A stretch of 64,000 nt of DNA from an uncultured Lachnospiraceae bacterium (GCA_910583835.1 CAJTYM010000020.1:1-64000), one strand, 5' to 3'; numbered from the stretch's first letter, positions 45,179 to 54,491 are shown. Translations and numbers: made by a program. The notes: generated from the letters alone by a model not told the origin.

Positions 45179-47617
45179 TTATTGCGGCAGCAGCCCCTCG
45201 AGCATGCTGTCAGGGGTATGGTTAGCCTGGGCAAGAATGCTCTGCCCGGCCTGTATGAGGATATTGTATTTGGCATGTTCCATCATTTCCTCAGCCATGT
45301 CCGCATCGCGGAGACGGCTTTCAGCGGCAGAGGTATTCTCGGCATTTATCTGGTTGACTGCCATGGCATGTTCCAGGCGGTTCTGGGTAGCGCCGAATTG
45401 GCTGCGCATGTCAGATACTTTATCGAGTGCTTTGGCTGTGCTGGTGATGGCAGCAGACGCACTGCTGTGGGTGGAGACATCTATGCCGCCGATTCCCAGG
45501 ATTCCGGTATTCATGGAGGGGAGCGGGATCTTAATCCCTTGCTGCGAAAGCGGGCCTGCCTGAATCATAATCTCGCGTTTCCCGCTTATCACCTGGGATC
45601 TGTAGCGAGCGTTGCCGGTCATTGCAGGGGAGGAAATCTGGGTCGTTGCCTTTAGGTTGCTGCCGTCATCTGTCTTCACTGAAACCTCAGTATTCTTCAA
45701 GGCATTGCAAATATCCCCAACCAATGAATCGATCTTTGTGGCTAAATTACCCGCAAGCTCTGGCTTGGGCGTTACGGAATAATAAGTACGCCATCCGGTA
45801 ACTGGATTGACGGTGTAGGGCGCTTCAAAATCGTTATTGTTCAGCCAGCCGTCAAAAGCCATGGTATAGTTGATATCCACGCTATAGTTAAAGGCGCTGT
45901 CTTTAAAAGTGAGGCTGCCGTTATTGGAGGAATCCACAGAGGGACTGCCCAAGCCGCCCTGTGTCCTGTTTAAGTAGTCCCGGTATGCAGAGGCATATCG
46001 CCTAATATAGTCATTTAAGCAGGATTCCACGCGTGACCTTACATTGTCCTCAACATTGCTTACCGAAAAATCGTATGTCTGGCCATTGCCGTCCTTCATT
46101 GTGAAAGAAAGTGCATCTGTGTCGAGGTCGTGCTCTAAGGTCATGCCGTTTTGAAGGACAAGCTGGTTCGGGATATCCCGTCCCATAAGATTCTGGGTGC
46201 CGTATATATCAAGAGACGGTGAATGTTTGCCAATGCTTATGTTGGTGCCCGCCCCGGTATAGTTCGCTTCAAATTTCATTTCGGTGTTTGTTGTGACAGT
46301 AATCTGCCAACTGTTGATTGCAGAAATGAGTTCGTTCTTGCTGACCTCGGAATCCACATTAAATGAAATGGTAGTGCCCGTCATAGAATCACGGTATTGG
46401 TAGGTTTGATATCGTTCGCCGCCGGACACTGAACTGCCGGGATTGACGCTTTCCCCCTGCGTCCATTCAGACAGCCCGAGGTCCTCCCATGTCATATGGG
46501 TAAAATTAATGTCGCCTTTATTATCGTTATACATGGAAGGCAGGTACATCTGTATGCCGTTGGCATCCGCGTGCATTCGGTAACCGCCAGCGATACTGTT
46601 AAAATAATTGTTTCTGGGGATATAATCTTTCTTGGCTGTGTCTATCGGGCTGATGTCGCTCATGTCGATGCCTGGATTTACCGGAACACTAGGAAGGTTA
46701 TAATCGCCGCTCTGCAGGCTGTAAGTCTCCAGGCCGTCTGCTTTCAGTTCAGTCATAAGCGTATCCAAATCCGTTCCTTCACGTACATTAAAAGAAAAAG
46801 TCAGCCCTGCGTGTGTAAAAGAGTAGGTTCCGCTTTCAATATTCTTCGGATCAAGCGCGGTGCCGTCAGATTTCTTGATATCGCTCCATGCATGTTGGAT
46901 TTCATCAATGTATATGCCGTCAGCCCGCGGGTCCAGGATATATTTGCGCGCACTGGGTGCCCTGTTGCCGCCATCGAAAATCAAAGGAATAAGAACCTCT
47001 TTGCCACCTTCGCCCTCTGCTTTCAGGTTATATTCCCCGGCAATGATATTGTCATTTGCGTCAAATTTCACATCGAGGTTTGGCGAACCATAGGCATAGC
47101 GTTTGCCGTTATAGAGGATGCCGCCATCGCGTACGCCCCTGTTGGAATCTTCATGGTAGACCATGATGTCTGTAGGCGCCCCTTTAATCTCCGGCGTATT
47201 GGTAGGCTTAAAAATTATAGTATCATTGAACATTGTATCTGTGCTGATGCGGTTTATGTCCAGTTTAAGTTCATTGATTTCCTTCTGTATGGCCCTGCGG
47301 TCAGCATCCGTATTCGTATCATTGGCGGCCTGGACGGAAAGCTCAGTGATTCTGTGCAGCATGGACTGGACTTCAGAAAGAGCCCCATCGGCTACCTGGA
47401 CAAGGGAAATCCCATCCTGTATATTGCGGACATCTTGTCTCAGGCCTCTGGTATTCCAGCGCATTTTTTCGGAAATGCATAGTCCAGCAGCATCATCAGC
47501 GGCCCGGTTAATTCGGTAGCCGCTGGAAAGGCGTTCCATGTGCGTGGAATCCTTCGTTGTGTTGATGTTCAGATTCCTGTTGGCAAACATAGAATTCTTA
47601 TTATATTGGATAACCAT
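45179..47617 (-). CDS. hag: Large flagellin
   Basis: 812 residues; ATG at 47617 chosen for GGAGG upstream. The conserved N-terminal D0/D1 region (about 1-140: MERLSSGYRINRAADDAAGL, LSVQAANDTN) and C-terminal region (last 95: QINAENTSAAESRLRDADMA) are intact. Between them lie roughly 570 residues of variable, surface-exposed domain, making it about twice to three times the length of a minimal flagellin. It is secreted by the flagellar export apparatus and polymerises into the filament. A sigma-28-like promoter is at 47741-47767. No other flagellar structural genes lie in the window. Confidence 0.95.
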   Translation of the reverse strand: MVIQYNKNSMFANRNLNINTTKDSTHMERLSSGYRINRAADDAAGLCISEKMRWNTRGLRQDVRNIQDGISLVQVADGALSEVQSMLHRITELSVQAANDTNTDADRRAIQKEINELKLDINRISTDTMFNDTIIFKPTNTPEIKGAPTDIMVYHEDSNRGVRDGGILYNGKRYAYGSPNLDVKFDANDNIIAGEYNLKAEGEGGKEVLIPLIFDGGNRAPSARKYILDPRADGIYIDEIQHAWSDIKKSDGTALDPKNIESGTYSFTHAGLTFSFNVREGTDLDTLMTELKADGLETYSLQSGDYNLPSVPVNPGIDMSDISPIDTAKKDYIPRNNYFNSIAGGYRMHADANGIQMYLPSMYNDNKGDINFTHMTWEDLGLSEWTQGESVNPGSSVSGGERYQTYQYRDSMTGTTISFNVDSEVSKNELISAINSWQITVTTNTEMKFEANYTGAGTNISIGKHSPSLDIYGTQNLMGRDIPNQLVLQNGMTLEHDLDTDALSFTMKDGNGQTYDFSVSNVEDNVRSRVESCLNDYIRRYASAYRDYLNRTQGGLGSPSVDSSNNGSLTFKDSAFNYSVDINYTMAFDGWLNNNDFEAPYTVNPVTGWRTYYSVTPKPELAGNLATKIDSLVGDICNALKNTEVSVKTDDGSNLKATTQISSPAMTGNARYRSQVISGKREIMIQAGPLSQQGIKIPLPSMNTGILGIGGIDVSTHSSASAAITSTAKALDKVSDMRSQFGATQNRLEHAMAVNQINAENTSAAESRLRDADMAEEMMEHAKYNILIQAGQSILAQANHTPDSMLEGLLPQ

Positions 47618-47740
47618 TGCTGCAACCTCCTTGTTCAATGCAATCATCCGTGATCCTTATCAATATAACATGTCTATAAATAGAATAAAAGACAATAACA
47701 GATATTATATATATCGTCAATTGTGATAATATGCATAATA

Positions 47741-47767
47741 GAATTGGCACTATTTGCGAAGGTTTTA
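47741..47767 (-). promoter_or_regulatory. Sigma-28 (SigD)-like promoter of flagellin
   Basis: On the reverse strand TAAA (47767-47764), 15 bases, GCCAATTC (47748-47741), resembling TAAA-N15-GCCGATAT. It gives a leader of about 115 bases and overlaps the 3' end of the next gene. Confidence 0.5.
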
Positions 47768-48247
47768 ACAAGAATTTGGCAGCGGGCGTTTTTTTGCCGA
47801 ATAATGTTCCACAGTAATTTTGATGACATTGACGATAGACACAAGTTTCTCGTTGAAGGTAAAATCTTTTCCGGTCTGGCTCTTCATGAGGATGGACAAG
47901 CCGAGCTGTTTCTCCTCTGTATCCGTGACAATCTCCGCTTTGCCCATGCCCATGATACTTCGGTAGGACATGCCATACTGGCAGGCAACTTTGCCCTCGA
48001 AGGGGATGGCATCGCATTCCATGGCAAATGAAACTTTGGGGTTTTTGCGGATAATCTCATATTTATAGCCTTCGGTGGCTCCGTGCAGATAGAAAACCAG
48101 TGCATCGTCCTTGAAAACATAACCGAAATTTAAAGGCACGACATAGGGCTGCCCATCATCACTCAAGCCGAGGTGTAAAATTTTGCAGTTGTCTAATATG
48201 GAACGAATTTCCTGCATATCAGTAATTTCTCTTTCGCGTTTTCTCAT
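47765..48247 (-). CDS. Pyridoxamine 5'-phosphate oxidase-family flavoprotein (NimA-like)
   Basis: 160 residues from the ATG at 48247, preceded by AGGAAAGGCAGGA; an upstream extension of the frame has no ribosome binding site. The split beta-barrel FMN-binding fold is recognised from ILDNCKILHLGLSDDGQPYVVPLNFGY and the following FYLHGATEGYKYEIIRKNPKVSF. Members include 5-nitroimidazole reductases and other small flavin-dependent reductases. The actual substrate is unknown. Single gene, monocistronic. Confidence 0.85.
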   Translation of the reverse strand: MRKREREITDMQEIRSILDNCKILHLGLSDDGQPYVVPLNFGYVFKDDALVFYLHGATEGYKYEIIRKNPKVSFAMECDAIPFEGKVACQYGMSYRSIMGMGKAEIVTDTEEKQLGLSILMKSQTGKDFTFNEKLVSIVNVIKITVEHYSAKKRPLPNSC

Positions 48248-48442
48248 GATTCCTGCCTTTCCTTTCGTTTGAATGTCCCCATTATGTAATTCGTATCGGC
48301 CGCCGCGTGTTCCTCCGGGATAATTATATGCTTGAACCGAGACACCGGCGATACGGAAATACTGAAATGATTGCCGCACTCCTCCCGGAACCGATACTGT
48401 AGTTATTATACTGCCTGTCAGGGAACTCCGCAAGAGAGATTG

Positions 48443-48928
48443 TTAATTCTGGTTACAGAGGACAACGATTCTTCTGGGTGTCGTCTGCGGCGGGATGCTC
48501 CTGGTAGTGACAGAATAGTAAACCAGCAGAAAATTTCCGCCAGGCGGGCAGGAAAAACGCTGTCCGTTCAGGGTAACCACTTCCGTATTACGTGCAATGT
48601 TCAGGCGCAGTGAGTTATCGGCGGCAGTGAGGTTCCTGCGAAAGAAATTCAGCGTTACCGTCTCATCGTTTCGCATGGGTGCAATGATTTCGGCCTGAAA
48701 CTGCGGCGGATAAATCAAGGGGACCGGAAGGCTGCCATCGTAAAAGACAGTTACCGGCATACCGGTGCGCAGCTGCGTGTTCCCGACAACTGCGGTGTCT
48801 GGGGAGAGCACAAAGTTGTTGATGCCGTTGGGCGTATTGACAGTAACCATCTGGTTACAGCAGTTTCCAGGTGTCTGGGAAATATTGCGGATAATACCAG
48901 TTACAGGTATCAAGCTTTCGTAATTCAT
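48443..48928 (-). CDS. Unrecognised 161-residue beta-rich protein
   Basis: ATG at 48928 chosen for AAAGGAT upstream; an ATG at 48961 is possible. No signal peptide or membrane segment. The sequence alternates beta-strand-like segments (GIIRNISQTPGNCCNQMVTV, MPVTVFYDGSLPVPLIYPPQ, GNFLLVYYSVTTRS). The composition resembles small beta-barrel (OB-like) proteins of unknown function common in Clostridia; this is an impression, not a family assignment. Confidence 0.7.
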   Translation of the reverse strand: MNYESLIPVTGIIRNISQTPGNCCNQMVTVNTPNGINNFVLSPDTAVVGNTQLRTGMPVTVFYDGSLPVPLIYPPQFQAEIIAPMRNDETVTLNFFRRNLTAADNSLRLNIARNTEVVTLNGQRFSCPPGGNFLLVYYSVTTRSIPPQTTPRRIVVLCNQN

Positions 48929-49021
48929 AGATAAATCCTTTTTCTTTTCTTTCTCTAACATATGCTGAAAGTTTCATTTGTTACGTTACAGAATGCCGAA
49001 ATAATTGCATGACGAGTCTTG

Positions 49022-49047
49022 TAAATTTTTGATGAATATGCTAATAT
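49022..49047 (+). promoter_or_regulatory. Sigma-28 (SigD)-like promoter of the chemoreceptor
   Basis: TAAA (49022-49025), 14 bases, GCTAATAT (49040-49047), close to the SigD consensus and 58 bases before the receptor start. Consistent with the flagellin promoter nearby. Confidence 0.5.
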
Positions 49048-49105
49048 TTATCTGTAGAATTTTGAGAATTTCCACAATAATTACATAAGGTTTGGAGGAG
49101 TAGTT

Positions 49106-50566
49106 ATGCAGCTTGACATTTTGAAAAACGAGGAAAAAAGAACGAATTTTGTTATGTTTCTGTTTTATGCTGCGGTTCCGCTTGTGGCATTTTTGTATGT
49201 ATTGATTTTCAATGGTGGGGCGGCGAAAGACAGCATAGTCGTGACCATGGTGGCAGCGGGGGTTTTGGTGAAACTGATAGAGAAAAGGCTTGGCAAATAC
49301 GCCAAATATATATATGTCTCCATTATGCCGGTGTTTGGGGCAGTGACAATTATCATGGGTACTCCCAGGGCTTTCGGAGCTATGGCAGAAGCTTATTTCC
49401 TGATTCTGTTTCTGGCAGTTTCCTATTATGATTTGACGACAATCGTTGTCTATTCCGTAGTTCTTATCGTCTCGAATGCAGCCGGGCTGATATTGTTTCC
49501 CGATGCGTATCTGTGTATGTATACCTTGTCTATTTGGATATTTATCCTGATGGTATATGCGCTGGCGGTTTTGGCGGCGGTGATGATTGTCACGAGGGCG
49601 CGCGCCCTGTTTGACACGGTGCAGACCAAGGAGTCCGAGGCAGAGGAGATTCTGGGCAATGTGCGTCAGGCATTTATGGGAATCCAGGAATCGACAGATA
49701 ATATTCATTCTTCGCTGAGCGGTTTTGGGCAGAGTACGCAGGAGATTGCAGATTCTACGGAGGAGATTTCAGCCAGCGCGGAGAAGCAGATAGAGGAAGT
49801 CAATGGGAGCATTGAGATTTTCAATACTTTGAATGAGAAGATTGAGGCTTCCGAGGAACAAGTCGATGTTACGATGAAGAACATGAGACAGCTAAAAGAG
49901 AAGAATGATGAGGGAATCAATTCTATTTCACAGCTATCCAGGAAATTTGACGATAATATCCAGGCAACCAAGGAGGCTGCGGAAGGCGTGGCTACCCTGA
50001 CTCAGAAGTCAAGCCTGATTGCGGGGATTGTAGATAGTATTGACCAGATTGCACAGCAGACGAACCTGCTTGCATTGAATGCGGCGATTGAAGCGGCGAG
50101 AGCCGGGGAAGCCGGCAAAGGATTTGCGGTAGTTGCCAATGAGATTAATTCCCTGTCCATGGAATCCTCTCAGGCGACAAAGGAAATTGACGCTATTTTG
50201 AAGGATATCATAGATACTGTTGAGGCGACCAACAAGATTATGGACAAGAACGGTATGACGGTCAAAGAATCTTATGACCAGTTGAATGATACCGTAAAGA
50301 TTTTTGAGACCATGATAGATTCTTCCGAAGAAGTGCTTTCTGTCATTGAGGTTTTAAAGCATGAACTGTCCAATATCATAGATATCAAGGAATCGTTGCT
50401 GGAGTCCATGAACAGGCTGGAGACGATTTCTGAGCGGGCTGCGGAGACCACAACGGAAATCAGCGTCTCAACCGGGGAACAGGTGTCAGGCGTAGATAAT
50501 ATCCTCAAATCATTGGAGAAGGTACAGGATGGCATTGAGCGGCTTGGCGGAGTGCTCAAAGATTGA
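49106..50566 (+). CDS. Methyl-accepting chemotaxis protein without extracellular sensor
   Basis: 486 residues; GGAGGAG precedes the ATG. About six closely spaced hydrophobic segments fill residues 17-172 with no sizeable periplasmic-type domain and no HAMP. The rest is a coiled-coil signalling domain containing the hairpin tip IAQQTNLLALNAAIEAARAG and FAVVANEI. It should relay to CheA/CheW. Ligand sensing may occur within the membrane or respond to energy or membrane state, an inference. Confidence 0.92.
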   Translation: MQLDILKNEEKRTNFVMFLFYAAVPLVAFLYVLIFNGGAAKDSIVVTMVAAGVLVKLIEKRLGKYAKYIYVSIMPVFGAVTIIMGTPRAFGAMAEAYFLILFLAVSYYDLTTIVVYSVVLIVSNAAGLILFPDAYLCMYTLSIWIFILMVYALAVLAAVMIVTRARALFDTVQTKESEAEEILGNVRQAFMGIQESTDNIHSSLSGFGQSTQEIADSTEEISASAEKQIEEVNGSIEIFNTLNEKIEASEEQVDVTMKNMRQLKEKNDEGINSISQLSRKFDDNIQATKEAAEGVATLTQKSSLIAGIVDSIDQIAQQTNLLALNAAIEAARAGEAGKGFAVVANEINSLSMESSQATKEIDAILKDIIDTVEATNKIMDKNGMTVKESYDQLNDTVKIFETMIDSSEEVLSVIEVLKHELSNIIDIKESLLESMNRLETISERAAETTTEISVSTGEQVSGVDNILKSLEKVQDGIERLGGVLKD

Positions 50567-50654
50567 TAAATAATATGCGCACTCGCACAAGAGGCATATA
50601 TTTCTTCGCAATTGTGCTCGGCGCAGTAAAGTGTGCAAGCCCACTTTGTTCTGT

Positions 50655-50698
50655 CCGTTAACCTACCTGAAAGATTCCCAGAGCAGGTGGGTTAACGG
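50655..50698. terminator. 15-bp hairpin between convergent genes
   Basis: 50655-50669 pairs with 50684-50698 (one G-U) over a 14-base loop. It overlaps the last codons of the DUF6512-type gene and lacks a T-run, much like the spoVT hairpin at 1719. Confidence 0.55.
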
Positions 50699-51176
50699 TG
50701 AATACCATAAAGGCAATTGCCAGAAGAAAGACAAGCAGCCAGGGAAGAAAAGCGTTTTTCCCTGAATGGAGGGATAGTTCCCGGCAGCGTGAAGTTACGA
50801 GATATACGATAGCAAAAGCCAGAATCACGCTGATATAAAAAATCAGGATGTCGATTGGGGTGTAAGTTCTGCCCAGGATTCCAGAATATGTGTAAAAGAG
50901 TACCGGAATGGCAAAGGTGCCTGCCAGAATGCCCCATGGATAAGCGTAAACAATACATGGATATTCCTGTGCCAGCCGCGAGCAGGCAAAAATACCATAG
51001 AAGAGCATGGGGAAAAACAACAATTTCATATGTTCCCAGGTGGATTCACTTACCGGCGTAAAAAGCCCCACCAGAAAATTCTCGTTGGACCATTCGTAGG
51101 TGAAATGCGCGAGTGTGCCCACAATGGAAGTAAACAGGATGCCAATCACCATGGTCAGCAAAAGTTTTTTTTGCAT
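50658..51176 (-). CDS. Small integral membrane protein (DUF6512-like)
   Basis: 172 residues; the ATG at 51176 follows AAAGGA with 7-base spacing. Five or so membrane segments (about 5-25, 50-65, 75-95, 108-132, 146-163). It contains NENFLVGLFTPVSESTWEHMK, typical of an uncharacterised Firmicute membrane family I recall as DUF6512. No catalytic motif stands out. Function unknown; it lies between the chemoreceptor and the thiamine transporter with no operon partner. Confidence 0.75.
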   Translation of the reverse strand: MQKKLLLTMVIGILFTSIVGTLAHFTYEWSNENFLVGLFTPVSESTWEHMKLLFFPMLFYGIFACSRLAQEYPCIVYAYPWGILAGTFAIPVLFYTYSGILGRTYTPIDILIFYISVILAFAIVYLVTSRCRELSLHSGKNAFLPWLLVFLLAIAFMVFTVNPPALGIFQVG

Positions 51177-51287
51177 AGTCAATTCCTTTCCTGCAGTCTT
51201 GAAAACTCTTATGGAAGCAGTGGTTTAATCTGAGCTTCCTTAAAAGTATATGCAAAAAAAGGAAAATATATAAGCAGCTTTGGCATC

Positions 51288-51363
51288 TGCAGCAGGTTTT
51301 GCCTGCTTTTCTGAGACCAGGCGATTGCAGCAGGTATAGCCTACTTTTCTGAGACCAGGCGTT
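51288..51363. repeat. 38-bp imperfect tandem duplication over the thiT stop
   Basis: 51288-51325 and 51326-51363 share TGCAGCAGGT, CTTTTCTGAGACCAGGCG with a few differences. The right copy encodes the ThiT C-terminus (RLVSEK-stop); the left copy is downstream of the stop. Confidence 0.85.
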
Positions 51364-51877
51364 TGACCTGGGCCAGTGCTTTTGACACTGGGGGCAGTGC
51401 GATGAGGATTAAGGTGATAGCGGCCTCTGCTCCCAGATAAGAGCCATTGTATACCAGTGAGTAGAGCCAGGCAGCCATATTGTCGGGCGCGTAGGCGGCA
51501 AAAAAGATGACGCCGGAGAGGAAAGAGAAAAAGTAACGTCCCAGTACGCCCACCACATAACCGATGATAAGTCCGTGTTTCTGCTTATGAAAGAACCCGG
51601 CAAGGCCCAGTGCGCCGAATGCCAGCGGATAATCTGTAAGCATTTGAGGGATGGTATAAAAAACAGGCTCTATCATAAATTGCAGCAGCCCATAGGCAAC
51701 CCCCGTCATCAGACCTGCGGAGGGACCGAACCAATAGCCAATCAGGACGATGAACAGCATGCTCAGCAAGGTGACTGAGCCGCCCATAGGCATCTCAATT
51801 ATCTTAATCATAGACGTGACCTGGGCAAGGGCGATAGCGGCAGCAGAAAACACGAGCCGTTTTGTAGTATTATTCAT
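51341..51877 (-). CDS. thiT: Thiamine ECF transporter S component
   Basis: 178 residues; ATG at 51877 with GGAGG upstream. Six hydrophobic segments and the ThiT pattern MGGSVTLLSMLFIVLIGYWF, GVAYGLLQFMIEPVFYT and NGSYLGAEAAIT, which include residues known to bind thiamine in this family. It works with the shared ECF energising module, encoded elsewhere. I see no TPP riboswitch upstream; the preceding hairpin belongs to the upstream gene. A tandem duplication covers its stop codon. Confidence 0.9.
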   Translation of the reverse strand: MNNTTKRLVFSAAAIALAQVTSMIKIIEMPMGGSVTLLSMLFIVLIGYWFGPSAGLMTGVAYGLLQFMIEPVFYTIPQMLTDYPLAFGALGLAGFFHKQKHGLIIGYVVGVLGRYFFSFLSGVIFFAAYAPDNMAAWLYSLVYNGSYLGAEAAITLILIALPPVSKALAQVKRLVSEK

Positions 51878-51907
51878 GAATGGAATCCTCCGTAAAAATG
51901 TGCTTGT

Positions 51908-51954
51908 AGATAAAAGCCAGTTTGGACACAACAGTATAGACTGCCCAAACTGGC
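51908..51954 (-). terminator. Terminator after the unknown 265-residue protein gene
   Basis: 11-bp perfect stem (51915-51925 with 51944-51954) followed on the reverse strand by TTTTATCT, just beyond the stop at 51961. Confidence 0.75.
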
Positions 51955-51960
51955 TGTAGG

Positions 51961-52752
51961 TTACCCAATATTTATGTTTGACAATATCTTATGAAATGAA
52001 TGCGCATCACTGCTGACCACAGCCCGGTACTGAGAAAGAAATTCCTGCCCGGCTTGTTTCAGCTTTGCACTGATATTTTCGGGCATTCCGCTCTTGGCTT
52101 TTCTGCTTCTTTCTATTTCCTCTAAAACCCCTTGTACAGATTCCTCCATTTTCTCTAATTTATCCCCTCTGTTCCCGGATGCTTTTATATATTGAAGCCT
52201 TTTCCGGTAATCCTTCTCCACAATATCTTCCGCTTTCCGGGCATTGTGAAGCCAATCTTCGTATCCATCGCAAATTTGCTTATATGCATCATCCAATGCC
52301 TTTAAATCTTCCTCTTCTGTCAATTGGCGATATCCGGTCTCACTATCGGGATCACTTACATAACATACCCTCGAACCATCTTGATACCCTTTGACAATTT
52401 TATCGTATTCACTGGCATACGCCTCAAATATAGCACGTGCATGGTCATCTGCAGTTAAACTATCCTTACTATCTTTTTGTATTCTGTCTAAAAGCACATT
52501 GACATGGCTGGTTAGGATTTTCGTCTCTTTCAGATTACTGCTTTCCTGCTTGTGCATATCATATGTTATCTTTTCATTTTCTGCAAGATTGTTGCGTAAT
52601 TTTTCTTTTCCTTCTTCTGAAATCGTCACCTCGACAGGCTCGCTGTTTAATATGTTTAAATCCTCCTGGGCTTTTGGCTTGTTGGACATGAGCCCCTCAT
52701 TTTCTCTAAGGAAGGAAGCGGATGGATATGGTGTGTTTGTTGGTATTTTCAC
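51961..52752 (-). CDS. Unrecognised coiled-coil-rich protein, about 263 residues
   Basis: The AAAGGAGG site touches an ATG at 52758 (1-base gap), whereas a GTG at 52752 is 7 bases away, so GTG is preferred. There is no signal peptide. A disordered N-terminus is followed by charged helices (ISEEGKEKLRNNLAENEKI, DKLEKMEESVQGVLEEIERS). Segments like VEVTISEEGKEKL resemble proteins found beside flagellar or surface genes in Lachnospiraceae, but I cannot assign a family. It is translated directly after the PPC-type secreted protein gene (stop 13 bases upstream) and is AT-richer than most neighbours. Confidence 0.75.
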   Translation of the reverse strand: MKIPTNTPYPSASFLRENEGLMSNKPKAQEDLNILNSEPVEVTISEEGKEKLRNNLAENEKITYDMHKQESSNLKETKILTSHVNVLLDRIQKDSKDSLTADDHARAIFEAYASEYDKIVKGYQDGSRVCYVSDPDSETGYRQLTEEEDLKALDDAYKQICDGYEDWLHNARKAEDIVEKDYRKRLQYIKASGNRGDKLEKMEESVQGVLEEIERSRKAKSGMPENISAKLKQAGQEFLSQYRAVVSSDAHSFHKILSNINIG

Positions 52753-52765
52753 TTTCATTCCTCCT

Positions 52766-54226
52766 TTATTTGATTTCGTACATTGTCAACTCATAATCCC
52801 CATAATAATATGATATATAATTGGAACCAATTAATTGCTCATAATCATAGAAATAGTTAAAATCCAAAATATCCACTAAATCCCCTGAATTAGGGTCAAT
52901 CAACACTCTTACACTATCAAAATCTCCGACATATGTATTTTTTACATATGCACCTGTACCGATACAATTTATTTTATAAATCTTATCCCCATAAAATGAG
53001 AGACATAACAAAGGTCCTTTGCCAACTTGCATTGCCGGTCTTGTCGAACTGAGATAATACGCAACACATGGCTTTATGTTACTGGAATCAGAGTTAAGCA
53101 CCTTTACAATCTTATTTTTATCAATTGATATATCATATGACTGTGTACCAGCACTATTTTGTATGTTTTTATAGTATGAATAACTTGGATCAATCTCATG
53201 ACCATTTACATAATTAATTGTGCCATTTTTATTTGTCTGGTAAAAGATATTCGCAGACTCGCAAATTCCTAATACGTTAGCATCCGGATCAGATGACAAA
53301 CTACTCAACTTTGTAAAATTAACTGTATACTCTTGCTCTGCCGAATAAGTTGCATCGGCAGATTGTACTTTAAAATAATATGTTCCCGGATTTAATTTAT
53401 ACACATCCGTTTCTTCTCCGAAACTCATTAATCCTGCCGATTCTCCATCTTTAGCAGCAAGAGTTATGCTATAATTTGCTTCCGTTGACAAAGAATAACG
53501 CATCATAATTGGGCTTGATACCGTGACTTTATAATAATCTACATCTAATGGAGTGTCTATCACTCCAACTATATCTGTGTTAAATCCTGCCGCAGTCGCT
53601 AATGTTGGCAAATCATTTACTTCATTTTCTGCATCTCGTGAACTTTGGTAATATGCAAATGCATAATTTCCCGTTCCCTCATATCCACCGACAGCAAAAA
53701 AATAAATCCCTGCTTCCATCACCTGAGTATAATATTCTGTTACCCCTGCACCTGTTGTTCCGCTTCCTCCTATCAAATTTAATTTGGAATCATTTAGGGA
53801 AAACATATACAAATCAGCGTCTAATGAATTTACCATCTGTAAAAGAATAGTTACCTTGCTTTTTTCCTCAAGCTGAAAAGCATACCAACGCATTTCTCCT
53901 GCTGTTGCAATAGTTCCTTGAGCAACTATATCATTTGTTACAATATAAGCATTATTAGGGTCAGTATTCTCTGCAACTGACCTTGACTGACGAAATGGTT
54001 TTTCATCATATATCGTGTATTCACTGCCATTATACGGATGTTCCATCTGGTTGAATGAATTCTCTACTGTTCCGGTAGGTTCAACCTCAATCCCATCATC
54101 AGACATTGTGAAGTTTAAATCTGTTGATTTATCAATTCCTTTATGTTCTGCCCTTACAATTCCGCCATTAATTGAAAACAGCAATGATAATGCTAACATT
54201 CCACTTAGTATCTTTTTACTCTTCAT
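52766..54226 (-). CDS. Secreted protein with PPC-type beta domains
   Basis: 486 residues; ATG at 54226 with AGGAG upstream; the frame runs open earlier without a start signal. Signal peptide 1-26 (cleavage near VRAEH). Two pre-peptidase C-terminal-like beta-sandwiches are suggested by MRWYAFQLEEKSKVTILLQM ... YFFAVGGYEGTGNYAF and VDYYKVTVSSPIMMRYSL ... PGTYYFKVQS. The remaining C-terminal part is rich in Tyr and Asp and unrecognised. No protease motif is seen. Codons are AT-rich. Its partner is the intracellular coiled-coil protein at 51961. Confidence 0.78.
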   Translation of the reverse strand: MKSKKILSGMLALSLLFSINGGIVRAEHKGIDKSTDLNFTMSDDGIEVEPTGTVENSFNQMEHPYNGSEYTIYDEKPFRQSRSVAENTDPNNAYIVTNDIVAQGTIATAGEMRWYAFQLEEKSKVTILLQMVNSLDADLYMFSLNDSKLNLIGGSGTTGAGVTEYYTQVMEAGIYFFAVGGYEGTGNYAFAYYQSSRDAENEVNDLPTLATAAGFNTDIVGVIDTPLDVDYYKVTVSSPIMMRYSLSTEANYSITLAAKDGESAGLMSFGEETDVYKLNPGTYYFKVQSADATYSAEQEYTVNFTKLSSLSSDPDANVLGICESANIFYQTNKNGTINYVNGHEIDPSYSYYKNIQNSAGTQSYDISIDKNKIVKVLNSDSSNIKPCVAYYLSSTRPAMQVGKGPLLCLSFYGDKIYKINCIGTGAYVKNTYVGDFDSVRVLIDPNSGDLVDILDFNYFYDYEQLIGSNYISYYYGDYELTMYEIK

Positions 54227-54320
54227 GGCTTTCTCCTCTCTTTCTTTAAATAAAGTTAAACGTTTATATATCGAACAATATGTGAATCCTCCTTCTGCCC
54301 TCCTTCCCCTCAAACTGGAA

Positions 54321-54340
54321 AGTAATCTAATAAGATTACT
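54321..54340. promoter_or_regulatory. Palindrome in the leader of the PPC-protein gene
   Basis: AGTAATCT (54321-54328) and its complement (54333-54340) around AATA. It lies about 10-30 bases after the predicted start point, a position suited to a repressor. Confidence 0.45.
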
Positions 54341-54355
54341 TATTACTACAAAACA

Positions 54356-54384
54356 ATTGTAAATGTTTTCCATCTTCCTGTCAA
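54356..54384 (-). promoter_or_regulatory. Promoter of the PPC-protein operon
   Basis: On the reverse strand TTGACA (54384-54379), 17-base spacer, TACAAT (54361-54356). Confidence 0.7.
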
Positions 54385-54491
54385 GAAAGCATATTGTCTC
54401 AAATATAATGAAGAAATCAGGAAGGATTTTTTTCAGTCCGCACGTTTTATCGCGCTGTCCTAATAAAGCAATAAAGAAATAAAGAAAATTC

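Noticed and set aside
46496..47482. 328-codon forward open frame inside the flagellin gene
   Set aside because: Opposite strand of a clear flagellin; no family resemblance or start signal.
51878..51960. Possible TPP riboswitch before thiT
   Set aside because: No CUGAGA or other conserved TPP-aptamer segments; the hairpin is a terminator for the preceding gene.
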